DNA of 64,000 nucleotides, from assembly GCF_015476115.1 (NCBI RefSeq), contig NZ_CP064295.1, forward strand, positions 1,668,001 to 1,732,000, in the 5' to 3' direction. Positions 8,050 through 17,982 of the stretch are shown in pieces. The position numbers and the translations under genes were made by a program. The DNA is from Aegicerativicinus sediminis (lineage in GTDB: Bacteria; Bacteroidota; Bacteroidia; Flavobacteriales; Flavobacteriaceae). The notes below the pieces were generated by a model. It worked only from the letters and a program-made list of their open reading frames with translations, ran no database searches and was not told where the DNA came from. Position 1 is the first letter of the stretch. Each line of letters begins with the position of its first letter.

Positions 8050-9705
8050 TTATTGGAAAGGAACTAGGTTTTCGGGATGACGTTCATAATGAAAATAATC
8101 AACATCTATATAGCCCCCTGAGGTTTTAGTAGCATAATTGAATATTGCAAATTTGGTCCCCATAAAAAGTCGCCTCCAGTCGAAGATCATTTTAAATTCA
8201 GGCCCAATTTGGGTCCATTTTTTATTGTCTAAACTGTAATAGAACTTTGCAATGTCTTTATCAACATTAAAATCACCTTCAATTTTGAGATAAATAATAT
8301 CTTCATTTATTTCAACCGATTCTTTAATATCTTCCTCAACGTTAGTCACAGCTTTGGTATTTGGGTCTAAAGCAACAACGTTGGTGACCATTCTTAATGT
8401 TTTTTTACCCTCTTCATTAGAAATTCTCAGAATGCCAGAATCGCCATTGAAAGCAGCAAAGCCAGCTCTATCACCGTCCTTCATCCCTGATAAATTTAAA
8501 CTTACAATTCCTGTTGAGGTCGGGCCTTCCATACGCTGTGTAAGGGTATTTGGAGCCAAATAAAGATTGTCAACAACTCTATTTGTTTTAAGGCGAAGAT
8601 ATCCGGGCCTTTCTATTAATGACCAGGCATTATTAATAGGATTGTGGTTCCATTGCCAATTAATTTTTAGTTTATCAGAATTAAATTCGTCGCTTTCAAC
8701 AATATGCCTTCCAGTGTCATGGGGCTTTAAAGGAATTGTATCATGTAAAGGAACTTTGCCAAATTCATCGCCTAACATTGGCCAGCCGTCTTCCCATGTT
8801 ACTGGCATAAGTAGAGGTACTCTGCCGACTCCATTTCGGTCTTGGAATATCAAAGCATGCCAATTTCCATTTACATCATCAATAATAGCGCCTTGGCCCG
8901 CATAATAGAAACCAGCAAACTCAGATTCTAAAATCACCTTCTTTTCGTATGGGCCAGTGATATTGTCAGCTCGATAGCACAATTGTCTTCTGGGTTCACC
9001 TCTTGGCCATGAAATCATGAGTAAATAATACTTGCCGTTATGCTTTACAACTTGGCTTCCCTCCAAAAGTCCGGTTTCTGTGGAGTCCCTTTCAAAGATT
9101 TTTATATCAATACCACCAGGCATCACTCCAGACAAATCAGGTTTTAATTCAGTTAATTCACCTGTTCCATAAAAAGCATAAACTTTGCCATCATCATCAA
9201 AAAAGAGCGAAGCATCATGGAAATGTTTCATTCTACTTATAAGCTCCCAATTACCCGTTTTAGGATCTTTGGATTTATAAAAGTATGATTTGAAAGGCTC
9301 ATCATTTGGAGAAAATAAGACATAGAATTCACCATTATGGTACCTAATTGATGAGGCCCATTGCCCCCGTCCATAGACAGTTCCTTCCTTAAGGTTATAT
9401 TTTGGTGTATCGGTTAGACTGTCAAAAACATAGCTCGCAATTTCCCAATGCACCAAATCTTTTGAAGTCATAACAGGTGCACCAGGCATTAGGTGCATTG
9501 TAGTGCTTATCAAGTAAAAGGTGTCATCCTTCCTTGTAATCGACATGTCTGGAACATCCGCCCACATAACTGGGTTGGTATATGCAGTATAGCTAGTATC
9601 TTTTTCAATTTCAGTATTTTGTTTAGATGTAATATTGTCTTTACAACCAAATAGGAGAATTGATGTAACTATAACTATGGTATAATTTATTTTTTCAAAT
9701 CGCAT
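8050..9705 (-). CDS. GH43 lipoprotein (beta-xylosidase/alpha-L-arabinofuranosidase type)
   Basis: A 551-residue lipoprotein (leader ending LLFGC) with a five-bladed propeller of GH43. Candidate catalytic acids are the Asp in NPVMWADVPD, the Asp in FHDASLFFDDDG and the Glu in LLEGSQVV. Blades contain the usual HNGEFYVLFSP- and HNGKYYLLMIS-type repeats. Residues about 340-551 form a beta-sandwich like that of subfamily 12-type xylosidases and arabinofuranosidases. The family cleaves xylose or arabinose from side chains; the exact bond is not decided by sequence. It is tandem with another GH43, 24 bases apart, and lies downstream of an arabinofuranosidase, which favours an arabinose-containing substrate. 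Confidence 0.88.
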   Translation of the reverse strand: MRFEKINYTIVIVTSILLFGCKDNITSKQNTEIEKDTSYTAYTNPVMWADVPDMSITRKDDTFYLISTTMHLMPGAPVMTSKDLVHWEIASYVFDSLTDTPKYNLKEGTVYGRGQWASSIRYHNGEFYVLFSPNDEPFKSYFYKSKDPKTGNWELISRMKHFHDASLFFDDDGKVYAFYGTGELTELKPDLSGVMPGGIDIKIFERDSTETGLLEGSQVVKHNGKYYLLMISWPRGEPRRQLCYRADNITGPYEKKVILESEFAGFYYAGQGAIIDDVNGNWHALIFQDRNGVGRVPLLMPVTWEDGWPMLGDEFGKVPLHDTIPLKPHDTGRHIVESDEFNSDKLKINWQWNHNPINNAWSLIERPGYLRLKTNRVVDNLYLAPNTLTQRMEGPTSTGIVSLNLSGMKDGDRAGFAAFNGDSGILRISNEEGKKTLRMVTNVVALDPNTKAVTNVEEDIKESVEINEDIIYLKIEGDFNVDKDIAKFYYSLDNKKWTQIGPEFKMIFDWRRLFMGTKFAIFNYATKTSGGYIDVDYFHYERHPENLVPFQ

Positions 9706-9729
9706 TATACTTCATTAAATAATTACAGT

Positions 9730-11502
9730 TTAATTTGGCAAAATATCATTAACCTGAGTTGCATATAAGCCCAACAAACATCCGGTAAATCCACCGGCAA
9801 CATCTGTTGAAAGGATATCTCCTGAAACAGTACCACCAAGATTTTGGAAATTTTCTCCATCTAGGGAATAGCTAAATGTGTATTTATCACCTTCAGCTGT
9901 AATCTGTAATTCGATGGGATTATTATATTCAATCTTTTTGCTTGCAACTACTTCCGAAATTATAGGGCCTTTTCTTCCTGGCCATTTATTTTTGTGTAGT
10001 ACCATATAATAGTCATTTCCCTTTTTTGTTACGCCCATTACGTAGTTTGATCCTTCATTTTGTAATGCCACTACACCGGCCAAATCTTTTTCCGAATTTG
10101 GTTTGTAATCCATTGTTGACCTAAATGTAAAGGAGAGGTGTTGTTGTCGTCGGAATAGGGTAGAGGTGGGCCTAACTTCCTTAATATTGGCTGCAAAAGG
10201 TGTAATCTTAATTCCCTTTTTAGTTCTCTCGGTAAATGCTTCCTTCGGTCCTCGAAGTCCTATCCAACTGTGGTCTAAAGTTTCAGACTGAAAATTATCA
10301 GTAAAAGTGAAATTGCCATTAGGTTCATATCCGTTTTCCCCTGTTTTGTTTTCTACCCCTTCAGGCATTTTTAATTTGGGTTCAAGAGGAATTAAACCAT
10401 TTTCAAAAATCGGATATTCACCACTCCAATCAACAGGCAGAATAAATGTTTCACGACCAGTATTCACACGATTTTCTTCGTTAGGCCTAACCGCTAAAAA
10501 TACACCGTAATATTCTCCATCTGGACCCTCCACCAAATCAGCATGACCTGCCCAATCCACTTTATTTTTTCGATCCTTATTTAAATAGCGTTGACTTAAA
10601 ATTGGGTTGTTATTTGCTGGAATATATGGTCCCTTAGGACTGTCACTCTTGAAAATAACCTCACTATGCCAGCCACCTGTACCTCCTTCTGCGCACATTA
10701 AGTAATAGGCGCCATTCTTTTTGTAAAGATGTGGAGCTTCAATCCAAATTGGTTTGTCCGCAAGATCAACACCTCCATTTACAATTATTTTATCTGTACC
10801 TAGAATTACTTTATCATTCTCAACATCATATTCCCAAATTTTTATTACTCTGTGCCCGTTGTATAATTCCGCACCTTGGTCTGGAGCATCATTATGTACC
10901 ACATAACCTTTGCCATCGTCATCGAAGAAAATTGAAGGGTCTATTCCTCCAAACCCTAATTTAATTGGGCTATCCCAACCTTTTTTTGGGTCTTTACTTT
11001 TCACAATAATGTTTCCAAGTCCGCCAGAAAAGGCAGTTACAATCATATAAAAGGTGTCATTGTGAGGATTATATGTGATGCCTGGGGCATACACACCCTG
11101 ACTTATACCTGAGTTATGTGGATTAAATTCGTTAATATCATCCAATACTCCGCCCAAAGATGTCCAATTGACCAAGTCTTTTGAGTGAAAAATTGGTACG
11201 CCGGGAAACATAGCAAAAGAGGAACATACCATGTAATAATCATCACCCTTTTTGGTAATTGCAGGGTCTGGATAACACCCTTGTAAAATTGGTGTGTAGA
11301 ATTCATCCTCCCTTAATGGATTTTCTTGATATATTGAATCATTTCCTATGTAGGTGGCTTGCAAAAAGATAGGGCCCTCTCCATTTTTGGTTGGGGGTTT
11401 AGGAACAGTCGACGCAATTGTGGATAAACTTATCGATAATAAACAGAGGCTAGTAAAAAGTTGTTTTAGGTTGTTAAAGCTGAATAGGATTACGTATTTC
11501 AT
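9730..11502 (-). CDS. Secreted GH43 glycosidase (second of tandem pair)
   Basis: A 590-residue protein with a hydrophobic N-terminal signal region. The GH43 propeller carries the catalytic Asp in GCYPDPAI, the modulating Asp in GGIDPSIFFDDDG and a Glu in WIEAPHLYKKNGAYYL. The last 200 residues or so form the C-terminal beta-sandwich. It is a paralogue of the GH43 just downstream but not a close duplicate: the motifs around the acids differ (IEAPHLY against LLEGSQVV), which suggests that the two enzymes act on different linkages. A leaderless cytoplasmic form is unlikely given the N-terminus. Beta-xylosidase or alpha-L-arabinofuranosidase activity is inferred from the family. Confidence 0.87.
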   Translation of the reverse strand: MKYVILFSFNNLKQLFTSLCLLSISLSTIASTVPKPPTKNGEGPIFLQATYIGNDSIYQENPLREDEFYTPILQGCYPDPAITKKGDDYYMVCSSFAMFPGVPIFHSKDLVNWTSLGGVLDDINEFNPHNSGISQGVYAPGITYNPHNDTFYMIVTAFSGGLGNIIVKSKDPKKGWDSPIKLGFGGIDPSIFFDDDGKGYVVHNDAPDQGAELYNGHRVIKIWEYDVENDKVILGTDKIIVNGGVDLADKPIWIEAPHLYKKNGAYYLMCAEGGTGGWHSEVIFKSDSPKGPYIPANNNPILSQRYLNKDRKNKVDWAGHADLVEGPDGEYYGVFLAVRPNEENRVNTGRETFILPVDWSGEYPIFENGLIPLEPKLKMPEGVENKTGENGYEPNGNFTFTDNFQSETLDHSWIGLRGPKEAFTERTKKGIKITPFAANIKEVRPTSTLFRRQQHLSFTFRSTMDYKPNSEKDLAGVVALQNEGSNYVMGVTKKGNDYYMVLHKNKWPGRKGPIISEVVASKKIEYNNPIELQITAEGDKYTFSYSLDGENFQNLGGTVSGDILSTDVAGGFTGCLLGLYATQVNDILPN

Positions 11503-11599
11503 CGTTAAATTTTAAAAAAAATTATTGTCTTCTGATTATTCAGGCTGATTATCCATTTGTCTTGGTTTTTATTTTAGTAGGGTACTTACTAATTTAGAG

Positions 11600-13990
11600 T
11601 TACTCATTCTCAATAATTCTAACAAAATATACTTGACTCGTACCTGAACCTTCCTCAGCTTGGAATTTTACCCTGACTTTTTCTTTGCCTTTAAGAAGTC
11701 GATTAGGTATTTGATAGGAAGCTTCTTTAAATTGACTCGTATTATTTCTATTTTCAGTATTTACAGATGCAATTTCTTCATCATCAATAAGGATTTTGAA
11801 GTTTTTTGAACTCCATTCAAAGCCCCAATAACGCACCAACAAACTCAGATCTAATTTTTTATCGGTCTTCATTTGATAGCTGAAGTAGCCGCCATTATAT
11901 GCGTCTCTCCAAAACTGGTCTTGGGCATTGCCTGAATTAGATTTTTCTGTTTGCATAAAATGGTCACTTTCAGGTTGCTGTTCCCCAGTGCCGACATAAT
12001 CGATAGTCCGTCTTTCCAAATTGAGTTTAGCCTTTTCAAGCTGAGCAAGAGAATCCACGTATTTTTCATACTTTTCTGGGCTTAGGGTCAGCCAATACAT
12101 CATATATCGGGAATCATGCAGTTGGAAAAAGGGTTCTAGAATGAGGTTCTCTCCATTTAAAATGTTGAGATTAGACGTTTTAAACTTAAGGGGTTCTCCA
12201 GGCACAGGAATCAATTTATCGCCAATTTCTGTTAGATCTTCCTCAATAATTATAGGCGCCTTATCAATGGGAAGAAGTTCTCCATGAGCTATATGTGCCC
12301 AACGACTATCATCTGCTAAAAGACCTTCTAATTGTTCGGAACCTGTTTTGGCAGCCAATACAATAGGGCCATGCATAAATGCTTTATAGTTGGGAACATT
12401 AGGCAATTGTTCTGTGGTTGTTTTCATTGGCAAATAAATTTCCACTATATCTCCCTTTTTCCAATTACGTGTTATTTCAATATAACTTGAAGGGGAATTT
12501 AAAATATCTACAGCCTTACCATTGACAGAGATTTTTAGGGCACCCTTTTCAACCCATGAAGGATAACGAATCATTAATGGGAAATTCGCTGTCCCTTCTA
12601 TGATTGTGAGTTTTGAAGATTCTTCAAATGGGAACTCGGTTTCTTGTTTAATCTTTATTCCTTTTTCCTCCCAATTCAATTCCGATGCCACAAAGAGGTT
12701 GAGATAGAGGGCACCTTTGCTATGCGTATAGATAAATTGTGAATATTTCCCATGATTTTCCATGCCACTTCCTACACAGCACCACATGCCTTCATTTGGA
12801 ACTGAATAAACTCGGTAATGCCTCGGCCTGGTAGGTGTAAAATAGACATAACCCCCATGTCTTGGGTGTTGGGTAGAAAGGATATGGTTATACAATGATC
12901 GCTCATAAAAATCGACATACTTGGCTTCTGGATTTACTCTAAATAGATCTTCCGATAATTTCAGCATGTTGTAGGTATTACAAGATTCTGGCCCTTCTAT
13001 TTCATTCACAAAGTCAATACTGGCTGATACACTAGGAAAATGTTCCTTTCTACTATTACCGCCAAATGCTAAGGAACGATTATCCGTTACTGTTTCCCAT
13101 AAAAATTCGCCAGCTTTTAGATAGGTGCTATCTTTGCTAAGTTCACCAATCCGTTCAAAGCCAACAGCTTTTGGCACTTGTGTATTAGCATGCTTGTTAT
13201 CTAGATTATCAACACCTTCTGCCATAGGAAATAGAATGTCATGGTGAGAAAAGCGTTTAGCAGCTGTTATATATTTATCATCACCCGTCATTTGGTATGC
13301 ATCCGCAAAAATCTCATTCATTCCTCCATGTTCTATATCCAGCATTTTTTGCATTTCCTCCTCAGAAAGTGATGAAGTTATCTCTATTCCCCAATCACAA
13401 AAATTAAGGAATAAATCTTTGGCTTTTTTATCGTTTGCATACAGCCAAGCGTCGCGTAGGCCAGCATAGGTTTTATGGAGATTGTACCATGGCACCCAAG
13501 CTCTTCGCAATGGATTTAAATTTCCTTTTTGTAATGAAGACCATATCTCGGCACTATTGGGAACACCACCAACATATCCTTTTCCCCAATCGGGATGTTT
13601 TGACCTATTGCTTTGTGCACATTGCTTTAGTTCATCAATCATGTAGTCCATTCGATCTTTGCACAGGCTGTTTCCTGTTGATGCATAATTCATGGCCATG
13701 GCGGAGAGATAATGGCCGCCAATATGACCATCTAAGCCATCCCAATTTGGATAGGAGGATGCTTTTGGTTGAAGTCCAGCTTCTTTTCTGTAAGGAGCTA
13801 AAAGGCGATCTACATCATATTTTAAGAGTACATCTATGTTGAGATCTCTAGCATGTTGGAAAATTCCGTCTTGTAATGTTACATCCTCTAATGGAAATTC
13901 ATTAGGGTATAGTTTTTCCTGAGCGGTTATATTTGGTACTACTATAAAGTAAAGTACTACGAAACAGATTACCTTAAGTCTATTTTTCAT
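11600..13990 (-). CDS. Beta-L-arabinofuranosidase, GH127/GH146 type
   Basis: About 796 residues with a signal peptide ending near NITAQ. The (alpha/alpha)6-barrel starts with the block containing WDGLDGHIGGHYLSA. The zinc-thiolate catalytic set of GH127 is complete: Glu335-x-Cys337 (ESC) and the Cys404-Cys405 pair (WCCVGSG), equivalent to the Glu/Cys ligands and nucleophilic Cys described for HypBA1. Characterised GH127/GH146 members release beta-L-arabinofuranose, for example from hydroxyproline-linked arabinosides or pectin side chains. A C-terminal beta domain covers about the last 110 residues. The start at 13990 is preferred over 14017 because it gives a normal signal peptide and avoids overlap with the upstream gene. 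Confidence 0.88.
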   Translation of the reverse strand: MKNRLKVICFVVLYFIVVPNITAQEKLYPNEFPLEDVTLQDGIFQHARDLNIDVLLKYDVDRLLAPYRKEAGLQPKASSYPNWDGLDGHIGGHYLSAMAMNYASTGNSLCKDRMDYMIDELKQCAQSNRSKHPDWGKGYVGGVPNSAEIWSSLQKGNLNPLRRAWVPWYNLHKTYAGLRDAWLYANDKKAKDLFLNFCDWGIEITSSLSEEEMQKMLDIEHGGMNEIFADAYQMTGDDKYITAAKRFSHHDILFPMAEGVDNLDNKHANTQVPKAVGFERIGELSKDSTYLKAGEFLWETVTDNRSLAFGGNSRKEHFPSVSASIDFVNEIEGPESCNTYNMLKLSEDLFRVNPEAKYVDFYERSLYNHILSTQHPRHGGYVYFTPTRPRHYRVYSVPNEGMWCCVGSGMENHGKYSQFIYTHSKGALYLNLFVASELNWEEKGIKIKQETEFPFEESSKLTIIEGTANFPLMIRYPSWVEKGALKISVNGKAVDILNSPSSYIEITRNWKKGDIVEIYLPMKTTTEQLPNVPNYKAFMHGPIVLAAKTGSEQLEGLLADDSRWAHIAHGELLPIDKAPIIIEEDLTEIGDKLIPVPGEPLKFKTSNLNILNGENLILEPFFQLHDSRYMMYWLTLSPEKYEKYVDSLAQLEKAKLNLERRTIDYVGTGEQQPESDHFMQTEKSNSGNAQDQFWRDAYNGGYFSYQMKTDKKLDLSLLVRYWGFEWSSKNFKILIDDEEIASVNTENRNNTSQFKEASYQIPNRLLKGKEKVRVKFQAEEGSGTSQVYFVRIIENE

Positions 13991-14000
13991 ATGAGGAACA

Positions 14001-15200
14001 TTAAAACCAATCGTCATACTCCGATTGCCAACTCACCAATTTTTTTGTGTATAAAGCATCTAATCCCATCTGCACGGCAATAGAGGCTTTAGAACCGGTA
14101 ATTAAATCTGAGATTGGTTCGGATTCATTAATGATACTGTTTTTAAAATCGATAAGTGCTTGCTTGCTTGGGTCCTCGTGAGACACCTCAAGAGGAATAC
14201 CTCTGCCTTCTTGCCATTTCATTGTTGCTCCAGAAACTCCATCTACATTGCCTAGTGGTTTATCTGGTTTTCCTTCTGGATAAAACCAGGCTTTCGTATA
14301 ATCTAATATTATGGTGCCCTTGTCGCCCATAACTTTGATGAGGTAATCGTCCTTCGAATTTGAAGTTAAACAGGTATAAGTAGCTTTTACCCCACTAGGA
14401 TAATTATAAACCAAATGGATATTGTCGAAGGTTTCTCTACCATCTTTCCAATAATCGATTCCTCCCAAGCCTACCACTTCCTTAGGGATTTCATTTAAAA
14501 CCCAATTGGCAAAATCTATTTGATGGGAACACAATTCCGCAGTTAATCCGCCAGAATATTCACGATACATCCTCCAATTTATTAATCTCTCAAACTTTGG
14601 ATCCGGAACAGGTCGGCGCCAATTTCCATTACGGTTCCATTGACTTTCAAATGCAGATATGTTTCCTATTTTTCCATCTTTTATCATTTCTACTACCGAG
14701 GTGTAAAGCCTTGAGGAATGGTATTGATGACCGGTTTGAAATACTAAATTTTTATAATTTTTTTTCTTTTCAATTATATCGCGTACAGCATCGTAACCTT
14801 TAACCAGTGTTTTTTCGCCATAAATATGCTTGCCAGCACTTAGAGCATCCATCATTATTTTGGAATGTTCACTAAAGGGAACCGCCACTAAAATTGCGTC
14901 AATTTCCTTATCATCCAAAAGGGCTCTATAGTCTTTATAGGCTTTGGCTTTGCCATTTACCTGCTTCATGCCATTTTCTAGTCTGAATGGCAAAATATCA
15001 CAACATGCGGAAACTTGTATGCCCTCAATTTCATTTATAAATGGTATTAGACCACCACCGCGATCACCCGTGCCAATTACTCCGATATTTACAGTTTGTC
15101 CTATATTTTTAATAATATTTAAATTAGTCATGGCACTTGTGGCAACAGATACTCCTGCTATAGCCATTCCACTTTTCTTCACAAATTCTCGTCTCTCCAT
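14001..15200 (-). CDS. Gfo/Idh/MocA oxidoreductase with Tat-type leader (1)
   Basis: A 399-residue NAD(P)-dependent sugar oxidoreductase. The leader has twin arginines (RREFVKKSG) followed by a hydrophobic stretch, so export by Tat is likely. The Rossmann fold begins with NIGVIGTGDRGGG; the nucleotide-domain block AGKHIYGEKTLVKGYDA has the conserved EK pair, and HQIDFANW contains the usual catalytic-region His. It starts 3 bases after the next oxidoreductase in the operon. With that protein and the DUF1080 lipoprotein it fits a pathway in which sugars are oxidised at C3 and the glycoside bond is broken by elimination. Substrate and cofactor are not shown by sequence. Confidence 0.85.
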   Translation of the reverse strand: MERREFVKKSGMAIAGVSVATSAMTNLNIIKNIGQTVNIGVIGTGDRGGGLIPFINEIEGIQVSACCDILPFRLENGMKQVNGKAKAYKDYRALLDDKEIDAILVAVPFSEHSKIMMDALSAGKHIYGEKTLVKGYDAVRDIIEKKKNYKNLVFQTGHQYHSSRLYTSVVEMIKDGKIGNISAFESQWNRNGNWRRPVPDPKFERLINWRMYREYSGGLTAELCSHQIDFANWVLNEIPKEVVGLGGIDYWKDGRETFDNIHLVYNYPSGVKATYTCLTSNSKDDYLIKVMGDKGTIILDYTKAWFYPEGKPDKPLGNVDGVSGATMKWQEGRGIPLEVSHEDPSKQALIDFKNSIINESEPISDLITGSKASIAVQMGLDALYTKKLVSWQSEYDDWF

Positions 15201-15203
15201 AGT

Positions 15204-16544
15204 TTATAAATTCAATTCCCAGCCAGGCGCATATTCCCTATCCCATAATTTCATGGCCTCTTTATCGAAAATATGACCTGTATGTTCATCAATTGAAAAT
15301 CCTTTACCAATACGGTACGCAATATTCGAATAATGTACCATTGCCATACTAATACTAGCATCATCAATAGGAGCGGTTAATTTTTCCTTTCCTCTAATGG
15401 CATTGAAAAAATTGATTACATGGGCCGTTGTGGTATCTCCACCCCCGCCAAGTGCCGTTCCAGCTTCATTGCTATCGCTTTTAAAATCTTCTATGATTTT
15501 ACCTGTTCGATCTGTAAGTCTGTATCTTTCCCGATCTACAAAAACAGTTCCTTCACTGCCGTAAATAATGGTTCCTCTGCCTCCTCCATAAGTATCATAT
15601 CCATTTCTGCTTTTTCCATCCCATTGAATTATTTTGTCTTCAGGAAATTTGAAAGTTGCTAATATGGTATCATACATTTCCCAACCATCATTTAAAAAAT
15701 GGCGTTTGTGTCCTTCAACCTCTGCATAGGAGGGAAAATTTACCTGTAATGCCCATCTAGCAATATCCATTTCGTGCGTGCCATTATTACCGGCTTCTGC
15801 GGTTCCATAATTCCATCCATACCAATGCCAATTATAATCCCAAGTGTTTTGGGTATATTCTCTTCTAACAGCAGGGCCTTGCCATAAATCCCAATCTAGT
15901 CCTTCAGGTACTGCTGCTGGTTTTTGTACTGGTGTTTCTCCTCTAGAGTTGGTGTAAAATGCTAAAGCTTTGTATGGAGTACCTATGACGCCCTCATGTA
16001 TCTGATTGATAATTTTAATGGTATGGTCGGATGAACGTTGCTGATTTCCCATTTGAACAACCTTACCATATTTCCTTGCTGCCTTAACCAATGATTCATT
16101 TTCATTCATGGTATGACTGCATGGTTTTTCTACATAAACATGTTTACCAGCCTTCATGGCCATAATGGAACCAGGTGCATGCCAATGGTCTGGTGTCGCA
16201 TTAAAGAGAATGTCAACATTTTTATCTTCAAGAACTTTTCGAATATCATTTTCTAGTTGGGGTTTATAATCAGCATTTTTTGTAAAGTTTATAAGAGCCT
16301 TTTCTCTTTGCGATTTCATTACGTCACATAAATAGGAAAGGTGTACATTCGCCTCTTTCATTTGAAGTGGTTGGTAATAGGCACCTACTCGTCTTCCCAA
16401 ACCGGCAATGGCGACATTCAAGCGATCATTAGCTCCGATAATTTTTCGATAACTACTAGCGGGCATCCCAAAGGCACTAGAACCCAAGGCAATTGCTGCA
16501 CTACCCAATGTGGTTTTTTTAATAAAATCTCTTCTATTTGTCAT
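15204..16544 (-). CDS. Gfo/Idh/MocA oxidoreductase with Tat-type leader (2)
   Basis: A 446-residue member of the same superfamily, with a twin-arginine leader (NRRDFIKKTTLG). Motifs are NVAIAGLGRRVG for the Rossmann loop, TPDHWHAPGSIMAMKAGK and YVEKPCSHTMNE for the conserved EKP, and NNGTHEMDIARWAL for the catalytic-region His/Asp block. The long WxxYNWHWYGWNYG region is typical of the secreted Bacteroidota and Planctomycete branch. It overlaps the DUF1080 gene by 11 bases and is 3 bases from the next oxidoreductase. Two paralogous exported dehydrogenases side by side suggest oxidation and reduction halves of one cycle, or two substrates. Confidence 0.86.
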   Translation of the reverse strand: MTNRRDFIKKTTLGSAAIALGSSAFGMPASSYRKIIGANDRLNVAIAGLGRRVGAYYQPLQMKEANVHLSYLCDVMKSQREKALINFTKNADYKPQLENDIRKVLEDKNVDILFNATPDHWHAPGSIMAMKAGKHVYVEKPCSHTMNENESLVKAARKYGKVVQMGNQQRSSDHTIKIINQIHEGVIGTPYKALAFYTNSRGETPVQKPAAVPEGLDWDLWQGPAVRREYTQNTWDYNWHWYGWNYGTAEAGNNGTHEMDIARWALQVNFPSYAEVEGHKRHFLNDGWEMYDTILATFKFPEDKIIQWDGKSRNGYDTYGGGRGTIIYGSEGTVFVDRERYRLTDRTGKIIEDFKSDSNEAGTALGGGGDTTTAHVINFFNAIRGKEKLTAPIDDASISMAMVHYSNIAYRIGKGFSIDEHTGHIFDKEAMKLWDREYAPGWELNL

Positions 16545-17955
16545 TTTGGTTGGTTTTAGGAGTTTTTATTTTTATGTTTCTAAAGGCCACCCTGTTACCG
16601 TGATCTTGCAATAGAATGTTTCCTTTTTCTAATAGCCCAAAATTTGGCCAAACCTTGTATTTGCTTTCCGAAACTAACTTTTTAAAGTCATCACTACCCC
16701 TTTCAAATTCCAAGACTTTCATTCCATTAAGCCAATGTTCAACATGGTTATTTTTTGAAACGATGTGTGCCGTATTCCATTCTCCAATAGGATTAATTGG
16801 TTTCTTAGGATCTGCCTTAATTAGGTCGTAAAGAGAAGCTACTGTCCTGCTACCTTCATGATTTCCCAATTTGGCATCAGGATGGTTGTCATCATCAAGT
16901 ATTTGATACTCTAAGCCTATTGCCGAACCTTCCCCTTTGTTGAGTTCGGTGTCTACATAATATTTAATACCGCTATTGGCTCCTTTTGTAATTTTAAAAT
17001 CTACTTGAAGTTCAAAATCACCATATACTTCTTCGGTAACAATGTCCCCTCCTCCAGCTGATTCTTCGCCCTCGGAAGCTAATACGATTAAATTTCCATC
17101 TTCAATCACCCAACCATTTTCAGGAAATTTTTCAAGTTTTGCACCTCTCCAACCTTCGGTGGATTTGCCATCCCAAAGAAGCTCCCAACCACTCTTTGCC
17201 TCTTGGTCGGTGAGCTGATTTTTTGTAATGATCGGTGGGATGGGGCTAACTGTGCTATATTTTGATAGACTATCAGTAAGAATCTTAATATTTTTCCACA
17301 TAATTTCTTTTCCGGGGGTTTCGTCCTCACCAATTGAATGTACTTGTAAGGCGATAAATCCCTCATGTGTTTTATCGTCTACGAGATGAGCTGCAGGGAT
17401 TTCATTAATCCAAGTTTTAATTGTATCACCGATTGCTTCAATCCTATAATGATTCCATTCATTCTGCTTAAATGCTTTTTGCGCCACTTCACGGCCTTCC
17501 ATAGGTACAAGCCAACCTCGTCGTGCTTCATCATAAATCCCGCCACTCCAAGATCGTTCAGATGGATCAATTTCAATTTGGTATCCATGAACCCTTCCGT
17601 TTTGATATCCAGGGATACTATTGCTTCTTATTTGAATACCAGAATTCATAGTAGAGTCAACTTTGAAATCAAGTTCTAGAATAAAATCACCATAAATCGT
17701 ATCGGTAGTTAAAAAGGAATTAGGAGTATCTGCCACAGTACTGCCTACAACCATACCATCTTTGACATTGTAGGTTGCGCTTCCACCTTTCTGGTTCCAT
17801 CCATTAAGATCTTTGCCGTTAAAAAGAGGTCGCCAAGGGGTCATGTCGTTTGGAGATTCTTCTTTACATGAAACAATAAGTAGTACACAAAAAACAATAA
17901 ATACAGGATTATTTTTTTTGATTAGGTCTAATAATAGGGTTGGTATGTTTTTCAT
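16534..17955 (-). CDS. Double DUF1080 (3-keto-disaccharide hydrolase-like) lipoprotein
   Basis: About 473 residues. The leader ends LLIVSC, so the protein is a lipoprotein. Two concanavalin-like DUF1080 domains follow: the first begins WRPLFNGKDLNGWNQ, the second WELLWDGKSTEGW. DUF1080 proteins were long unassigned, but the Bacteroides 3-keto route assigns a member as a 3-keto-glycoside hydrolase or lyase acting with Gfo/Idh/MocA enzymes. Here it is the first gene of the operon, directly upstream of two such enzymes. The start at 17955 gives a normal-length lipoprotein leader; 17982 is also possible. Whether both domains are catalytic is unknown. Confidence 0.8.
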   Translation of the reverse strand: MKNIPTLLLDLIKKNNPVFIVFCVLLIVSCKEESPNDMTPWRPLFNGKDLNGWNQKGGSATYNVKDGMVVGSTVADTPNSFLTTDTIYGDFILELDFKVDSTMNSGIQIRSNSIPGYQNGRVHGYQIEIDPSERSWSGGIYDEARRGWLVPMEGREVAQKAFKQNEWNHYRIEAIGDTIKTWINEIPAAHLVDDKTHEGFIALQVHSIGEDETPGKEIMWKNIKILTDSLSKYSTVSPIPPIITKNQLTDQEAKSGWELLWDGKSTEGWRGAKLEKFPENGWVIEDGNLIVLASEGEESAGGGDIVTEEVYGDFELQVDFKITKGANSGIKYYVDTELNKGEGSAIGLEYQILDDDNHPDAKLGNHEGSRTVASLYDLIKADPKKPINPIGEWNTAHIVSKNNHVEHWLNGMKVLEFERGSDDFKKLVSESKYKVWPNFGLLEKGNILLQDHGNRVAFRNIKIKTPKTNQNDK

Positions 17956-17982
17956 GGAATTAGTTTGAGAATAAATGTTCAT

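Noticed and set aside
8567-8905. 112-residue frame on the + strand
   Set aside because: Antisense to the GH43 gene at 8050-9705, with no start context or motif.
13435-13842. 135-residue frame on the + strand
   Set aside because: It is antisense to the well-conserved GH127-type gene; composition and lack of any recognisable motif mark it as a shadow frame.
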